Positions 1-5,124 of a stretch of 6,091 bases of DNA are shown piece after piece (the stretch's first letter is position 1; the number at the start of each line of letters is the position of its first letter). The position numbers and the translations under genes were made by a program. The DNA is from Deltaproteobacteria bacterium (GTDB taxonomy: Bacteria > Desulfobacterota > SM23-61). The notes under the pieces were generated by a model. It was not told the origin of the DNA. It saw nothing but the letters and a program-made list of their open reading frames with translations, and made no database searches. The DNA lies in assembly GCA_029857975.1 (NCBI GenBank), contig JAOUFX010000209.1, positions 1 through 6,091 on the forward strand, in the 5' to 3' direction.

Positions 1-499
1 AGTCCAGGCCCTCGGAAAACATGAGCACGATGCCCGCAAACGCCACGGCGATCGCACCCCAAGTGCCCAAAGGCACCCGTTCACTAAGAAAAATCCTGCC
101 GAACAGAGCCACAAAGAACGGCCCGATGCTCATCAACACAAAGGTATTGGCGACGGTAGTGCGCGTAAGCGAGAGGATGAAGAAGAAGAAAGTGGACGCG
201 AGCAGTGCCCCAGCCAAGGCGCCCTGCCTACCGACCTCAGCGATTTTCTCTAACATCTTCGTCCGGTGCCATAAGGCGAGTACGCCAAGCAGGAAGATCA
301 CCATGAAAACCGAGCGCCAGAAGACGATCTCCCATGGATCCGTGAGCGTAACATGGCGGACCAGGATGCCGCCGGTACTCCAGCACAAACCGGCGCCCAT
401 CATCAGCAGCATGCCCAGGCGGTGGGCTTGTCGATTCGCTGCTCGATAACCCGATAGGAAAAAAAACGGCTGTTGAGAAGGGGTTGGTGAATGTTTCAT
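1..499 (-). CDS. EamA/DMT-family transporter, N-terminal part (runs off window)
   Basis: This gene encodes an inner-membrane permease of the drug/metabolite transporter (EamA) superfamily; 166 residues are visible and the C-terminal half lies beyond the left edge. After a polar N-terminus of about 27 residues there are five hydrophobic segments, at roughly 30-48, 58-77, 93-111, 115-137 and 146-162. This matches one EamA repeat; full members have two, about 290-310 residues in all. Typical family features are the SxGG stretch near residues 41-44, FWRS at 60-63 opening the second helix, and a FLSER-type turn at 137-141 before the fifth helix. The ATG at 499 is the first start after an in-frame TAA. 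A GAGGAG stretch lies about 15 nt upstream, and an AAGGA directly abuts the start, so the ribosome site is not ideal and initiation at Met30 is possible. The substrate cannot be inferred. Family call firm, specificity unknown. Confidence 0.88.
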   Translation of the reverse strand, partial: MKHSPTPSQQPFFFLSGYRAANRQAHRLGMLLMMGAGLCWSTGGILVRHVTLTDPWEIVFWRSVFMVIFLLGVLALWHRTKMLEKIAEVGRQGALAGALLASTFFFFILSLTRTTVANTFVLMSIGPFFVALFGRIFLSERVPLGTWGAIAVAFAGIVLMFSEGLD

Positions 500-553
500 T
501 CCTTGATTGATTCTCTCCTCGCAGGCAACAGTGGTTTACTGCAGCGGGCGTCT

Positions 554-568
554 CCGCCAATTCGGCGG
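554..568. repeat. Operator-like inverted repeat CCGCC-N5-GGCGG
   Basis: A perfect 5-bp inverted repeat, CCGCC at 554-558 and GGCGG at 564-568, flanks the AT-rich centre AATTC. It falls at or just after the predicted start site of the transporter promoter, where a repressor would block transcription. It could equally be a small hairpin in the 5' leader. There is no T-run, so it is not a terminator. Confidence 0.35.
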
Positions 569-570
569 TT

Positions 571-599
571 ACTTTACTCTTTTGCGCAGGGGATGGCAA
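571..599 (-). promoter_or_regulatory. Candidate sigma-70 promoter for the EamA transporter
   Basis: Read on the minus strand, TTGCCA (594-599) stands 17 bp from TAAAGT (571-576). That is 5/6 and 4/6 agreement with the -35 and -10 consensus at the optimal spacing. Transcription would begin near position 563-565, about 65 nt before the transporter ATG. Sequence match only. Confidence 0.45.
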
Positions 600-692
600 G
601 AAAAAAAGGTTTCATTTCGAACTCGGGGAGGCGGGAAGATGCCTTTACAATTGAATACGGAAGGTGAAGGATGATCAAGTTAAAAGCTCCGC

Positions 693-722
693 TTGACAAA
701 GAAGGTCTTGGTTCGCTATTCT
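693..722 (+). promoter_or_regulatory. Candidate sigma-70 promoter for the lipoprotein pair
   Basis: A perfect -35 box TTGACA (693-698) is followed after 18 bp by TATTCT (717-722), a 4/6 match to the -10 box that keeps the key T, A and final T. Transcription would start near 729-731, leaving a leader of about 90 nt before the first lipoprotein ATG at 822. It is the best plus-strand promoter match seen upstream of the pair. Confidence 0.55.
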
Positions 723-800
723 TTTCTTACCCTTTGTTTCGAAGATTTTTATCCTAACGAGAGCGCCACTTCGTTTTAACCTGCCGACGAAGGCGAGAAG

Positions 801-810
801 GGAAGGGGAG
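801..810 (+). promoter_or_regulatory. Ribosome binding site of first lipoprotein gene
   Basis: The purine-rich GGAAGGGGAG ends 11 nt before the ATG at 822. It is the only SD-like stretch near this start and supports choosing that ATG. Confidence 0.6.
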
Positions 811-821
811 AAAAGAACAAT

Positions 822-1376
822 ATGAGTGGAAAAATTTTTCGTTTTGGTAAGTGGACCCTGTGGATCGGGTTATTTTTTTTCTTAACCGCTGCCTGCGCCA
901 CCAAGAGGTACGGAGGGCCGACCATGGGCCGATCGGCAGATTCGCAGTTTACTCCAACCGATGCTTTGGAGAAAGCTTTAAAATCCGCTTCCTTCGAAAA
1001 ATATCGAGGGAAAAAGATCTGGATCGAAGTTTATTCCCTAACCGAAAGGACCGGGGAGGAGAGTCCGGAAGAACGCTTTCTTCGTTCCTGGGTCGGCGAA
1101 AAATTTGTTTCCCAGGGAGCCCGGGTAGCTACTGCCAAGGATCAAGCCGATATTACCCTGGAGGTGAAAGCCAGAGTTTTTGGGGTGCATCAGACCCGGA
1201 GAGACTTTATTCCTTTGTTTTATGCGGAATCGACTCACGGCATCGTCGATCTGCACCTAACTTATTATGAAAAGGAATCAGGGAAAATCCTGCACACCGA
1301 AGACCTGAAGGGCGAAGCCCGGTATCTGGAGTACTATATTCTTTACATGATCGGACCTTTCAAATCGATCCAGTAA
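822..1376 (+). CDS. Putative lipoprotein, first of a tandem paralogous pair
   Basis: This encodes a 184-residue predicted lipoprotein of no family I recognise. A basic N-region (K4, R7, K10) and a hydrophobic segment (about 11-23) lead to LTAAC with the lipidation cysteine at C25. Thr at -3 is less usual than Leu or Ala but tolerated. The mature part has an amphipathic helix-like stretch (46-60), a strand-like IWIEVY (66-71), a helix (83-98), then GARV...ADITLEV, alternation that recalls the alpha/beta domains of periplasmic lipoproteins such as LpoB or CsgG; that resemblance is only an impression. Near the C-terminus are TRRD (125-128), IPLFYAE (130-136) and GPF (178-180), all repeated in the next gene product. 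An upstream promoter candidate and SD support expression. The pair is probably co-transcribed, as the next start is 15 bp after this stop. Likely site: inner leaflet of the outer membrane or periplasmic face of the inner membrane. Function unknown. Confidence 0.85.
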   Translation: MSGKIFRFGKWTLWIGLFFFLTAACATKRYGGPTMGRSADSQFTPTDALEKALKSASFEKYRGKKIWIEVYSLTERTGEESPEERFLRSWVGEKFVSQGARVATAKDQADITLEVKARVFGVHQTRRDFIPLFYAESTHGIVDLHLTYYEKESGKILHTEDLKGEARYLEYYILYMIGPFKSIQ

Positions 1377-1386
1377 GGGGGAGGAG
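1377..1386 (+). promoter_or_regulatory. Strong ribosome binding site that decides a TTG start
   Basis: GGGGGAGGAG directly follows the TAA of the first lipoprotein gene. Its GGAGG core lies 7 nt before TTG at 1392, ideal spacing. The ATG at 1387 touches the SD, too close for efficient use, and its frame closes after 13 codons. This favours TTG as the start of the second gene unless the T-run at 1395-1400 has lost a base. Confidence 0.65.
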
Positions 1387-1391
1387 ATGAA

Positions 1392-1925
1392 TTGTTTTTT
1401 CCCGTTGGCATTCTGGTTCTCTTGTTGATTCTTCCAGCCTGCGCGACGGTTGACTACGTTCCGCCCGGGCAGGGAACTTCTGCGGAACAGCAGGCCGCTT
1501 TGGCAAAATCCCTGGAGGAGAATATGAAAGAGATTCTCTTCGATCCTGCGGGGAAAGGCGTGGATCTCCATGTCCAAGTCCTGGGTGGACTCCAGAACTC
1601 ATTAGGACTGGAAAGATACGTGAAAAGCCTCTTCCGGGAATGGGTGGTGGAAAAAGGCGGAAAGGTTGGCCCCGGAGAATTCCGGATGGACGTCTTTCTG
1701 CCCGTCCTGGGCACAACGGCAACCCGCCGGGACCTGAGTTACCAGAATATCCCCCTGTATTACAGCGAGCGGTTTCAGACCACGGCACGGTTGATTGTCG
1801 TGGTCCGGAATGCCGAAGGAATTATGGTGTGCCTCTGGCAGGGAGAACGAAGCGGGGCTGACTTGGCAGATATCTACCTCATGCGTATATTCGGACCCTT
1901 CGAGGTTTCCTTGCCGAATCGATAA
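1392..1925 (+). CDS. Putative lipoprotein, second of a tandem paralogous pair (TTG start)
   Basis: This encodes a 177-residue predicted lipoprotein related to its upstream neighbour. A short hydrophobic leader ends in LPAC with the lipidation cysteine at C17; the leader has no Lys or Arg, unusual for a Sec signal peptide. Shared with the first protein are ACAT just after the cysteine, a helix with an R(F/Y)-x-(R/K)S-type pattern (76-88), TRRD (111-114), IPLYYSE (120-126) and GPF (168-170). The distance from the Glu of the IPL(F/Y)Y(A/S)E motif to GPF is 42 residues in both, so the pair arose by duplication and then diverged strongly. Start: an SD with good spacing points to TTG; an ATG 5 nt upstream is out of frame but would join this frame if the T6 run had one more T. 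The gene ends 17 bp before the convergent BKACE gene, with no terminator visible between them. No family recognised; function unknown. Confidence 0.82.
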   Translation: MFFPVGILVLLLILPACATVDYVPPGQGTSAEQQAALAKSLEENMKEILFDPAGKGVDLHVQVLGGLQNSLGLERYVKSLFREWVVEKGGKVGPGEFRMDVFLPVLGTTATRRDLSYQNIPLYYSERFQTTARLIVVVRNAEGIMVCLWQGERSGADLADIYLMRIFGPFEVSLPNR

Positions 1926-1942
1926 TCTGCTTTGCTTTGTTT

Positions 1943-2809
1943 TTACTTTTCCAGACCTAATATTTGCCGGGCTTCCTTTGCCGTGGCTACTTCCCGGTCC
2001 ATTAGATTGGCGATTTCCACCACTTTCCTGACCATCTCCGCATTGGTTTTAGCCAAGACATTCTTGTGCAGGTAAAGGTTATCTTCGAACCCAACCCGGG
2101 CATGTCCGCCGTTGATCATGGAAGCCGCGGCCATTTGAAAATGCTGCGCCCCGATGGCAAAAGCATACCACAGGGTGTCGCCGGGCAGGTTGTTGCGCAT
2201 ATAAACCATATTCTCGGTGGTGGCTTCGATGCCCCAGGGGATGCCCAGGCAGAGCTGGAATAAAGGAGGCTTGGCCACAAACCCTTGGCGGATCAAATGC
2301 TTGGCGATACGGATATGGCCGATGTCGAAAACTTCGAGTTCCGGCTTGACCCCTGCTTCTTTGATCAGGCCAGCCATTTTCTCCACGATGGGCACCAGGT
2401 TGATGAATGCACGCGGCCCGAAGTTCAGCGTCCCCACATCCAGAGAACAGAGTTCGGGCTTCAGTTTCAGCACATGTTCTACGCGCTCTTCCGGGCTCTT
2501 CAAATCTGAAGTATTCCAGGTATTGCTTGGCGGGTCGTAAATCAGGCGTCCCCCGGTGCCGGTGCTGAGGTTGATCACCATGTCACATTTTTCCCGGATG
2601 CGTTCGTAAACTTCCTGGTAATGCTCCACCTTCATTGAGGAGGCATGGGTCTTCGGGTCCCGGACGTGAATATGGCCGACTGCCGCTCCGGCATGATAGC
2701 TTTCGATGGCGCTTTCCGCGATCTCCTGGGGAGTCATGGGCGGGTAAGGAGTCTTCTCCCGGGTAGTGATGCCGCCGATAATGGCGACGGTGATGATCAA
2801 TTTATCCAT
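1943..2809 (-). CDS. BKACE-family (DUF849) beta-keto acid cleavage enzyme, Kce-like
   Basis: This 288-residue protein has the length and motifs of the DUF849/BKACE family, TIM-barrel zinc enzymes that swap a beta-keto acid with acetyl-CoA to give acetoacetate and a new acyl-CoA. The best-known member is Kce of lysine fermentation (3-keto-5-aminohexanoate cleavage). Visible motifs: GHIHVRD with the zinc-ligand histidines H46 and H48, LSTGTGG with S82, PELEVFD (E157, E159), and the C-terminal RVGFEDN with R238, E242 and D243, matching the Kce residues I recall as Arg226, Glu230 and Asp231. The C-terminus ATAKEARQILGL is also typical. Residue 14, Glu in Kce as I remember it and linked to binding the substrate amine, is Ile here, so 3-keto-5-aminohexanoate is an unlikely substrate. 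The start is well supported: GGAGG lies 5 nt before the ATG. The gene stands alone behind its own promoter candidate. Family call firm, substrate unknown. Confidence 0.93.
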   Translation of the reverse strand: MDKLIITVAIIGGITTREKTPYPPMTPQEIAESAIESYHAGAAVGHIHVRDPKTHASSMKVEHYQEVYERIREKCDMVINLSTGTGGRLIYDPPSNTWNTSDLKSPEERVEHVLKLKPELCSLDVGTLNFGPRAFINLVPIVEKMAGLIKEAGVKPELEVFDIGHIRIAKHLIRQGFVAKPPLFQLCLGIPWGIEATTENMVYMRNNLPGDTLWYAFAIGAQHFQMAAASMINGGHARVGFEDNLYLHKNVLAKTNAEMVRKVVEIANLMDREVATAKEARQILGLEK

Positions 2810-2810
2810 T

Positions 2811-2820
2811 TTTCCTCCGC
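2811..2820 (-). promoter_or_regulatory. Ribosome binding site of the BKACE gene
   Basis: GCGGAGGAAA on the minus strand places a GGAGG core 5 nt ahead of the ATG at 2809, near-ideal spacing that fixes the start. Confidence 0.75.
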
Positions 2821-2853
2821 TGATTCAGTATAGGATCACTTGACGACAGTATT

Positions 2854-2882
2854 TCTATAAAGGAACCGGATTATAAAGTCAA
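2854..2882 (-). promoter_or_regulatory. Candidate sigma-70 promoter for the BKACE gene
   Basis: On the minus strand TTGACT (2877-2882) is followed after exactly 17 bp by TATAGA (2854-2859), 5/6 and 4/6 matches to consensus. Transcription would begin about 2846-2848, giving a leader of roughly 38 nt to the ATG at 2809. Confidence 0.55.
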
Positions 2883-3112
2883 TCGTAATTTCGTCTTGCT
2901 CACCTTCACTTTTTAGGGTCACGAATCATCACTTATTAACCGGCGCTGGAAAATCATCCCCCGGGGTTCATGGCGCTTCGCTTGGCATCATGAGGCATTG
3001 GTTGTTTCCTGGATTGGGCGGGGAAAGGCATCCCGCCTCATTCTGCGGAGAACCGGCTGGAAACTTGGGGAATGGTTTCCTCCCGGCCGATGCTGCCCGC
3101 GCTTATCGCCCC

Positions 3113-3138
3113 GAACCCCGGGCCACGAATAGGGGTTC
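3113..3138. repeat. Inverted repeat GAACCCC-N12-GGGGTTC
   Basis: A perfect 7-bp stem (3113-3119 with 3132-3138) encloses a 12-nt loop, about 70-95 bp downstream of the lipid kinase stop. Without a T-run it is not a standard intrinsic terminator. It may stabilise the 3' end of the transcript or be chance in GC-rich DNA. Confidence 0.35.
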
Positions 3139-3206
3139 TGTAGCCCAATGACTTGATTCCAGCTTCCGGCGTGATCTCCGCGGTGAAGGGGTAGGTAGGC
3201 TTCTCG

Positions 3207-4097
3207 TTACACCTCGGTTGGAGGGGGCATCATGACTTTGAGAGCGTTGGGAATAACGCGGAACGCTACGGGAGTTTTTCCAATTAACTCCCCGTCTCCC
3301 TGGAAGGTGAGCGGGGGAAAAGATTCAATAACGCCCTCGGTGGTGGAAAGCAAACGAGTCCCGGGGATTTCCCTAAACCCGCGGGAAAGGAAAAGAGGAA
3401 AAAGCGTCAAGAGATGAGACTTGGGAATACCGGGTATCAAACAGATTTCCATCAAGCCATCGTCCAGTTTGCCGCAGGGGGTCGTCTTTATCCATCGGGC
3501 ATAGCGGCGAATGTTGGTGAAGAGGACTTGCCAGGCGGGCCCATGATAATGCCAATTCCCCGCGGTGATGGAAACCCGGGGAGGGCGAAATTTAAGAAAT
3601 TCTACCCAAGTTGCCAGCAAGAAAGGAACAAAACCTTTCCCATATTTTCTCCATTCGCTGGCCCGCTTGACAACCGCGGCGTCCAACCCCAATCCCGCAG
3701 CACCCGCGATAAAAACTCCGGCGTGGGTGGCGATGATATCCACCGTCTTTGACCGACCTGCGGTGAGGAGGGCTACAGCCCGGTTTAGGTTAAAGGGGAT
3801 GTTCCAGTTCCGGGCCAAATCATTGGCAGTGCCCATGGGGAGCAGTCCTAAAATTGTCGGGCGGTTTACTAAGGCGGGTAGGAGGGAATGAACCGTCCCG
3901 TCTCCTCCGCAGGCAACGAGAAAATCGCATCCTTTGTCCTGGGCATTCCGGGCTTTAGCAAGAGCTTCATCAGGATGTCGGGGAAGGATCAAATCAGCGG
4001 AAAATCCAATTTTTTGGAGCTTTTTAACCAAGGGAGAAAGGAGATTTCTTCCTTGACCTTTACCCGCAGAAGGATTGAGGATAAAAAGGAATTTCAA
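3207..4097 (-). CDS. Diacylglycerol kinase-family lipid kinase (YegS/BmrU/DgkB type)
   Basis: This 296-residue soluble protein is a complete DAGK-catalytic-family lipid kinase, which transfers the ATP gamma-phosphate to a lipid hydroxyl such as diacylglycerol, usually at the membrane surface. Motifs in order: NPSAGKG at 8-14 (start of the nucleotide-binding domain), GGDGT at 64-68 (nucleotide site), PMGTANDLAR at 87-96, GLGLDA at 135-140, KLDDGLMEI at 210-218 with the acidic pair seen in metal-binding members, and QGDGE at 266-270 with conserved catalytic-region acids. Length and domain order fit the family. The start is TTG at 4097: it gives the usual MKxxxIxNPxAG opening, and no in-frame ATG lies between the upstream TGA and it. 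The ribosome site is weak (GGA about 8 nt upstream). The TTG overlaps the stop of a tiny upstream ORF as TTGA, so translational coupling is possible. The exact lipid substrate cannot be told from sequence. Confidence 0.92.
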   Translation of the reverse strand: MKFLFILNPSAGKGQGRNLLSPLVKKLQKIGFSADLILPRHPDEALAKARNAQDKGCDFLVACGGDGTVHSLLPALVNRPTILGLLPMGTANDLARNWNIPFNLNRAVALLTAGRSKTVDIIATHAGVFIAGAAGLGLDAAVVKRASEWRKYGKGFVPFLLATWVEFLKFRPPRVSITAGNWHYHGPAWQVLFTNIRRYARWIKTTPCGKLDDGLMEICLIPGIPKSHLLTLFPLFLSRGFREIPGTRLLSTTEGVIESFPPLTFQGDGELIGKTPVAFRVIPNALKVMMPPPTEV

Positions 4098-4174
4098 CTG
4101 TTTTCCATGAAGTTTATGGCCAGGGTGGAGGAGAAATGGCCAGTCCTTTCAGTTCCGGAAGGTAAGACCCCCAT
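4094..4174 (-). CDS. Possible 26-codon leader ORF overlapping the lipid kinase start
   Basis: An ATG at 4174 opens a 26-residue frame beginning MGVLPSGTERTG whose TGA (4094-4096) overlaps the kinase TTG start in a TTGA arrangement, the geometry of translational coupling. A GGGGG stretch lies about 8 nt upstream of the ATG. The peptide has no recognisable domain. Given its size, chance is a real alternative; it is listed because the kinase lacks a good ribosome site of its own. Confidence 0.25.
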   Translation of the reverse strand: MGVLPSGTERTGHFSSTLAINFMENS

Positions 4175-4420
4175 GCCGAATACCCCCAAGGGGCTTTAGG
4201 AAGTAGTAAGAAGGACCGGGAGGCCAACGTTTTTTCACGTTGCTTCTTTTATGGGACTCCGATGTCGTTGGCGATTCTTCTTCCGGGAGCTGAAAAAGTC
4301 CTTGGGCCGGAGAAAGAGATGATAAAAAAGGTTTCCGCTCAGAGCCAAAAGAAACTCGACCACCCGTTCTTTGAAACTCGATCCGACAAAGTCCAAAATT
4401 TACAAGCCTTCCTGTTGTGC
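4098..4420. other. 323-bp spacer between winged-helix and lipid kinase genes
   Basis: No established gene is visible. Contents: the small ORF overlapping the kinase start, a perfect 6-bp hairpin at 4225-4242, and a minus-strand frame without stops from at least 4424 down to TGA at 4149-4151 (91 codons) that has no ATG or TTG start and only one GTG, at 4238. No good promoter match was found for the kinase. Confidence 0.6.
4225..4242 (+). terminator. Small hairpin with T-rich tail on the plus strand (weak)
   Basis: CAACGT (4225-4230) and ACGTTG (4237-4242) form a perfect 6-bp stem around a TTTTTC loop, followed on the plus strand by CTTCTTTT. The stem has only three G/C pairs, and no plus-strand gene lies nearby to terminate. 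Read on the minus strand the tail is not T-rich. Low-confidence structure. Confidence 0.2.
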
Positions 4421-4621
4421 TCAGTCTTTCAGGGCGTAAGTAACGAAGCGCCCTTTCTTCTCGATAAGTATTTTATCTTCCCGGGCCAGCCAGCCAATGG
4501 CCTGAAGAATTAAATTGGGGTCAGCCTTGATGCCCTTCTTCAACTGGTTCAAATTGGATTCCCCATTCTGTTTGAGGAACATCCAAACCGTACCGGCAAT
4601 CTCCCCGATTTGGTCAATCAT
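4421..4621 (-). CDS. Small winged helix-turn-helix protein (DUF2582-like)
   Basis: This encodes a 66-residue protein that fits the small winged-helix family DUF2582 (PF10771, as I recall it). Predicted elements: helix 1 at about 2-18 (GEIAGTVWMFLKQNG), helix 2 at 24-31, recognition-type helix 3 at 34-47, and a beta-wing at 50-64 (ILIEKKGRFVTYAL). The whole protein is one such domain with no sensor or oligomerisation extension. Members are annotated as putative DNA-binding proteins, but their targets are generally unknown. The start is secure: AGGAGG (4627-4632) lies 5 nt before the ATG, and a TATAAT box on the same strand lies 25 nt upstream of it. It sits 70 bp downstream of the thioesterase gene on the same strand, so it may be read both with the beta-oxidation cluster and from its own promoter. 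A role in regulating that cluster is only a guess from position. Confidence 0.78.
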   Translation of the reverse strand: MIDQIGEIAGTVWMFLKQNGESNLNQLKKGIKADPNLILQAIGWLAREDKILIEKKGRFVTYALKD

Positions 4622-4626
4622 GGTGT

Positions 4627-4652
4627 CCTCCTGGCATTATTTTTTCATTATA
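4627..4652 (-). promoter_or_regulatory. Perfect -10 box and ribosome site of the winged-helix gene
   Basis: On the minus strand a consensus TATAAT (4647-4652) is followed by AGGAGG (4627-4632), 5 nt from the ATG. The implied leader is only about 19-20 nt. No good -35 hexamer lies 16-18 bp upstream (best is TGGCTG), so the promoter may be weak or activator-dependent. Confidence 0.4.
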
Positions 4653-4691
4653 CCCTTTTTATCCGGGGACAGCCAGGGTTTTTTGTAAAGG

Positions 4692-5105
4692 TTATTCAAA
4701 CTCCTGGTCGGTAATGTACATAAAGGCGGTGGCTTCAGCCGCCAGGGTACCGTCTTCCAGCTCGGCCCTGGCATAGGTTTCTATAAGTTTGCGGGTTTTT
4801 TTCTTCACCTCGCCGGTAAGAAAGATTTTTTGGCCGGTGCGGATGGTTTTCCGGATGCGCATTTCCATCTTGGCGGTCATCCCCTTGATGCCCTGAAGAT
4901 AGAGGACATACCCGAAGGCTTCGTGCAAACAGAGGGCGAGCAGGCCCCCATGGAAGATGCCGTTCCAGCTTTGATGGTAGGGGCCGGGAATAAATTCCGC
5001 TTTCGCCTTCCCGTCTTCGAAGCGGAAAGTCAGCTTTAAACCAATGGGATTTTCCTGGCCGCAGGCAAAGCAAAGATTGTATTTGTCCCGGGCGGCAATT
5101 TCCAT
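4692..5105 (-). CDS. PaaI-like hotdog-fold acyl-CoA thioesterase
   Basis: This 137-residue protein belongs to the PaaI/4HBT hotdog thioesterases, which hydrolyse acyl-CoA to free acid and CoA in the cytoplasm, usually as oligomers. The N-terminus carries the CFACGxxNPxGLxL signature (12-25) common in this subgroup. The central helix motif is NGIFHGGLLALCLHEAFG (48-65): HGG is intact, but the acidic residue often found before the Glu is His61, leaving E62 as the probable catalytic acid. I chose ATG 5105 because AAAGGA lies 7 nt upstream, it starts 19 bp after the enoyl-CoA hydratase stop, and it gives the usual family length. An in-frame ATG at 5225 would add 40 residues of low-complexity sequence overlapping the hydratase gene by about 100 bp and is judged spurious; ATG 5159 is a weaker alternative. 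As third gene of the cluster it may recycle CoA from dead-end intermediates. Substrate unknown. Confidence 0.88.
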   Translation of the reverse strand: MEIAARDKYNLCFACGQENPIGLKLTFRFEDGKAKAEFIPGPYHQSWNGIFHGGLLALCLHEAFGYVLYLQGIKGMTAKMEMRIRKTIRTGQKIFLTGEVKKKTRKLIETYARAELEDGTLAAEATAFMYITDQEFE

Positions 5106-5124
5106 ATTAAAATCCTTTACCCGT

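Larger units (their letters stand above)
500..821. other. Divergent intergenic region between transporter and lipoprotein genes
   Basis: This 322-bp spacer separates the minus-strand transporter from the plus-strand lipoprotein pair. No frame in it reads as a convincing protein. It holds one sigma-70-like promoter candidate for each direction, a GC-rich palindrome near the predicted transporter start site, and short alternative hairpins in the lipoprotein leader. These are listed separately. Confidence 0.7.
2810..3206. other. 397-bp intergenic region upstream of BKACE, no supported gene
   Basis: The left part (2810-2960) is AT-richer and carries the BKACE promoter and ribosome site. The right part (about 2960-3206) is GC-rich and contains small inverted repeats: GGCGGG 3017-3022 with CCCGCC 3032-3037, and GAACCCC 3113-3119 with GGGGTTC 3132-3138. 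Neither is followed by a T-run on the kinase strand, so no terminator is called. A minus-strand frame stays open from about 3226 to a TGA at 3038-3040 and a plus-strand frame runs from an ATG at 2990, each about 50-60 codons, without ribosome sites. It may hold a decayed gene or simply be spacer. Confidence 0.6.

Noticed and set aside
21..449. 142-codon plus-strand frame at the left edge
   Set aside because: It is antisense to the EamA transporter, whose minus-strand translation shows five clear membrane segments. The plus frame has no domain.
237..599. 120-codon minus-strand frame overlapping the transporter
   Set aside because: It is a frame-shifted reading of the transporter and its leader, without hydrophobic segments.
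3017..3037. GGCGGG/CCCGCC hairpin as terminator of the lipid kinase
   Set aside because: No T-run follows on the kinase strand and it lies about 170 bp past the stop codon; probably chance in GC-rich spacer.
2990..3154. Plus-strand ORF of about 52 codons in the BKACE/kinase spacer
   Set aside because: No ribosome site, no domain, and arginine/proline-rich translation typical of GC-rich non-coding DNA.
4262..4513. 83-codon plus-strand frame in the winged-helix/kinase spacer
   Set aside because: No ribosome site, no recognisable domain, and it runs antisense over the 3' half of the winged-helix gene.
4652..4685. ACCCT...AGGGT stem followed by T6 as a terminator after the thioesterase
   Set aside because: The T-run is on the plus strand while the neighbouring genes are on the minus strand, and the stem is only 5 bp with an 18-nt loop.
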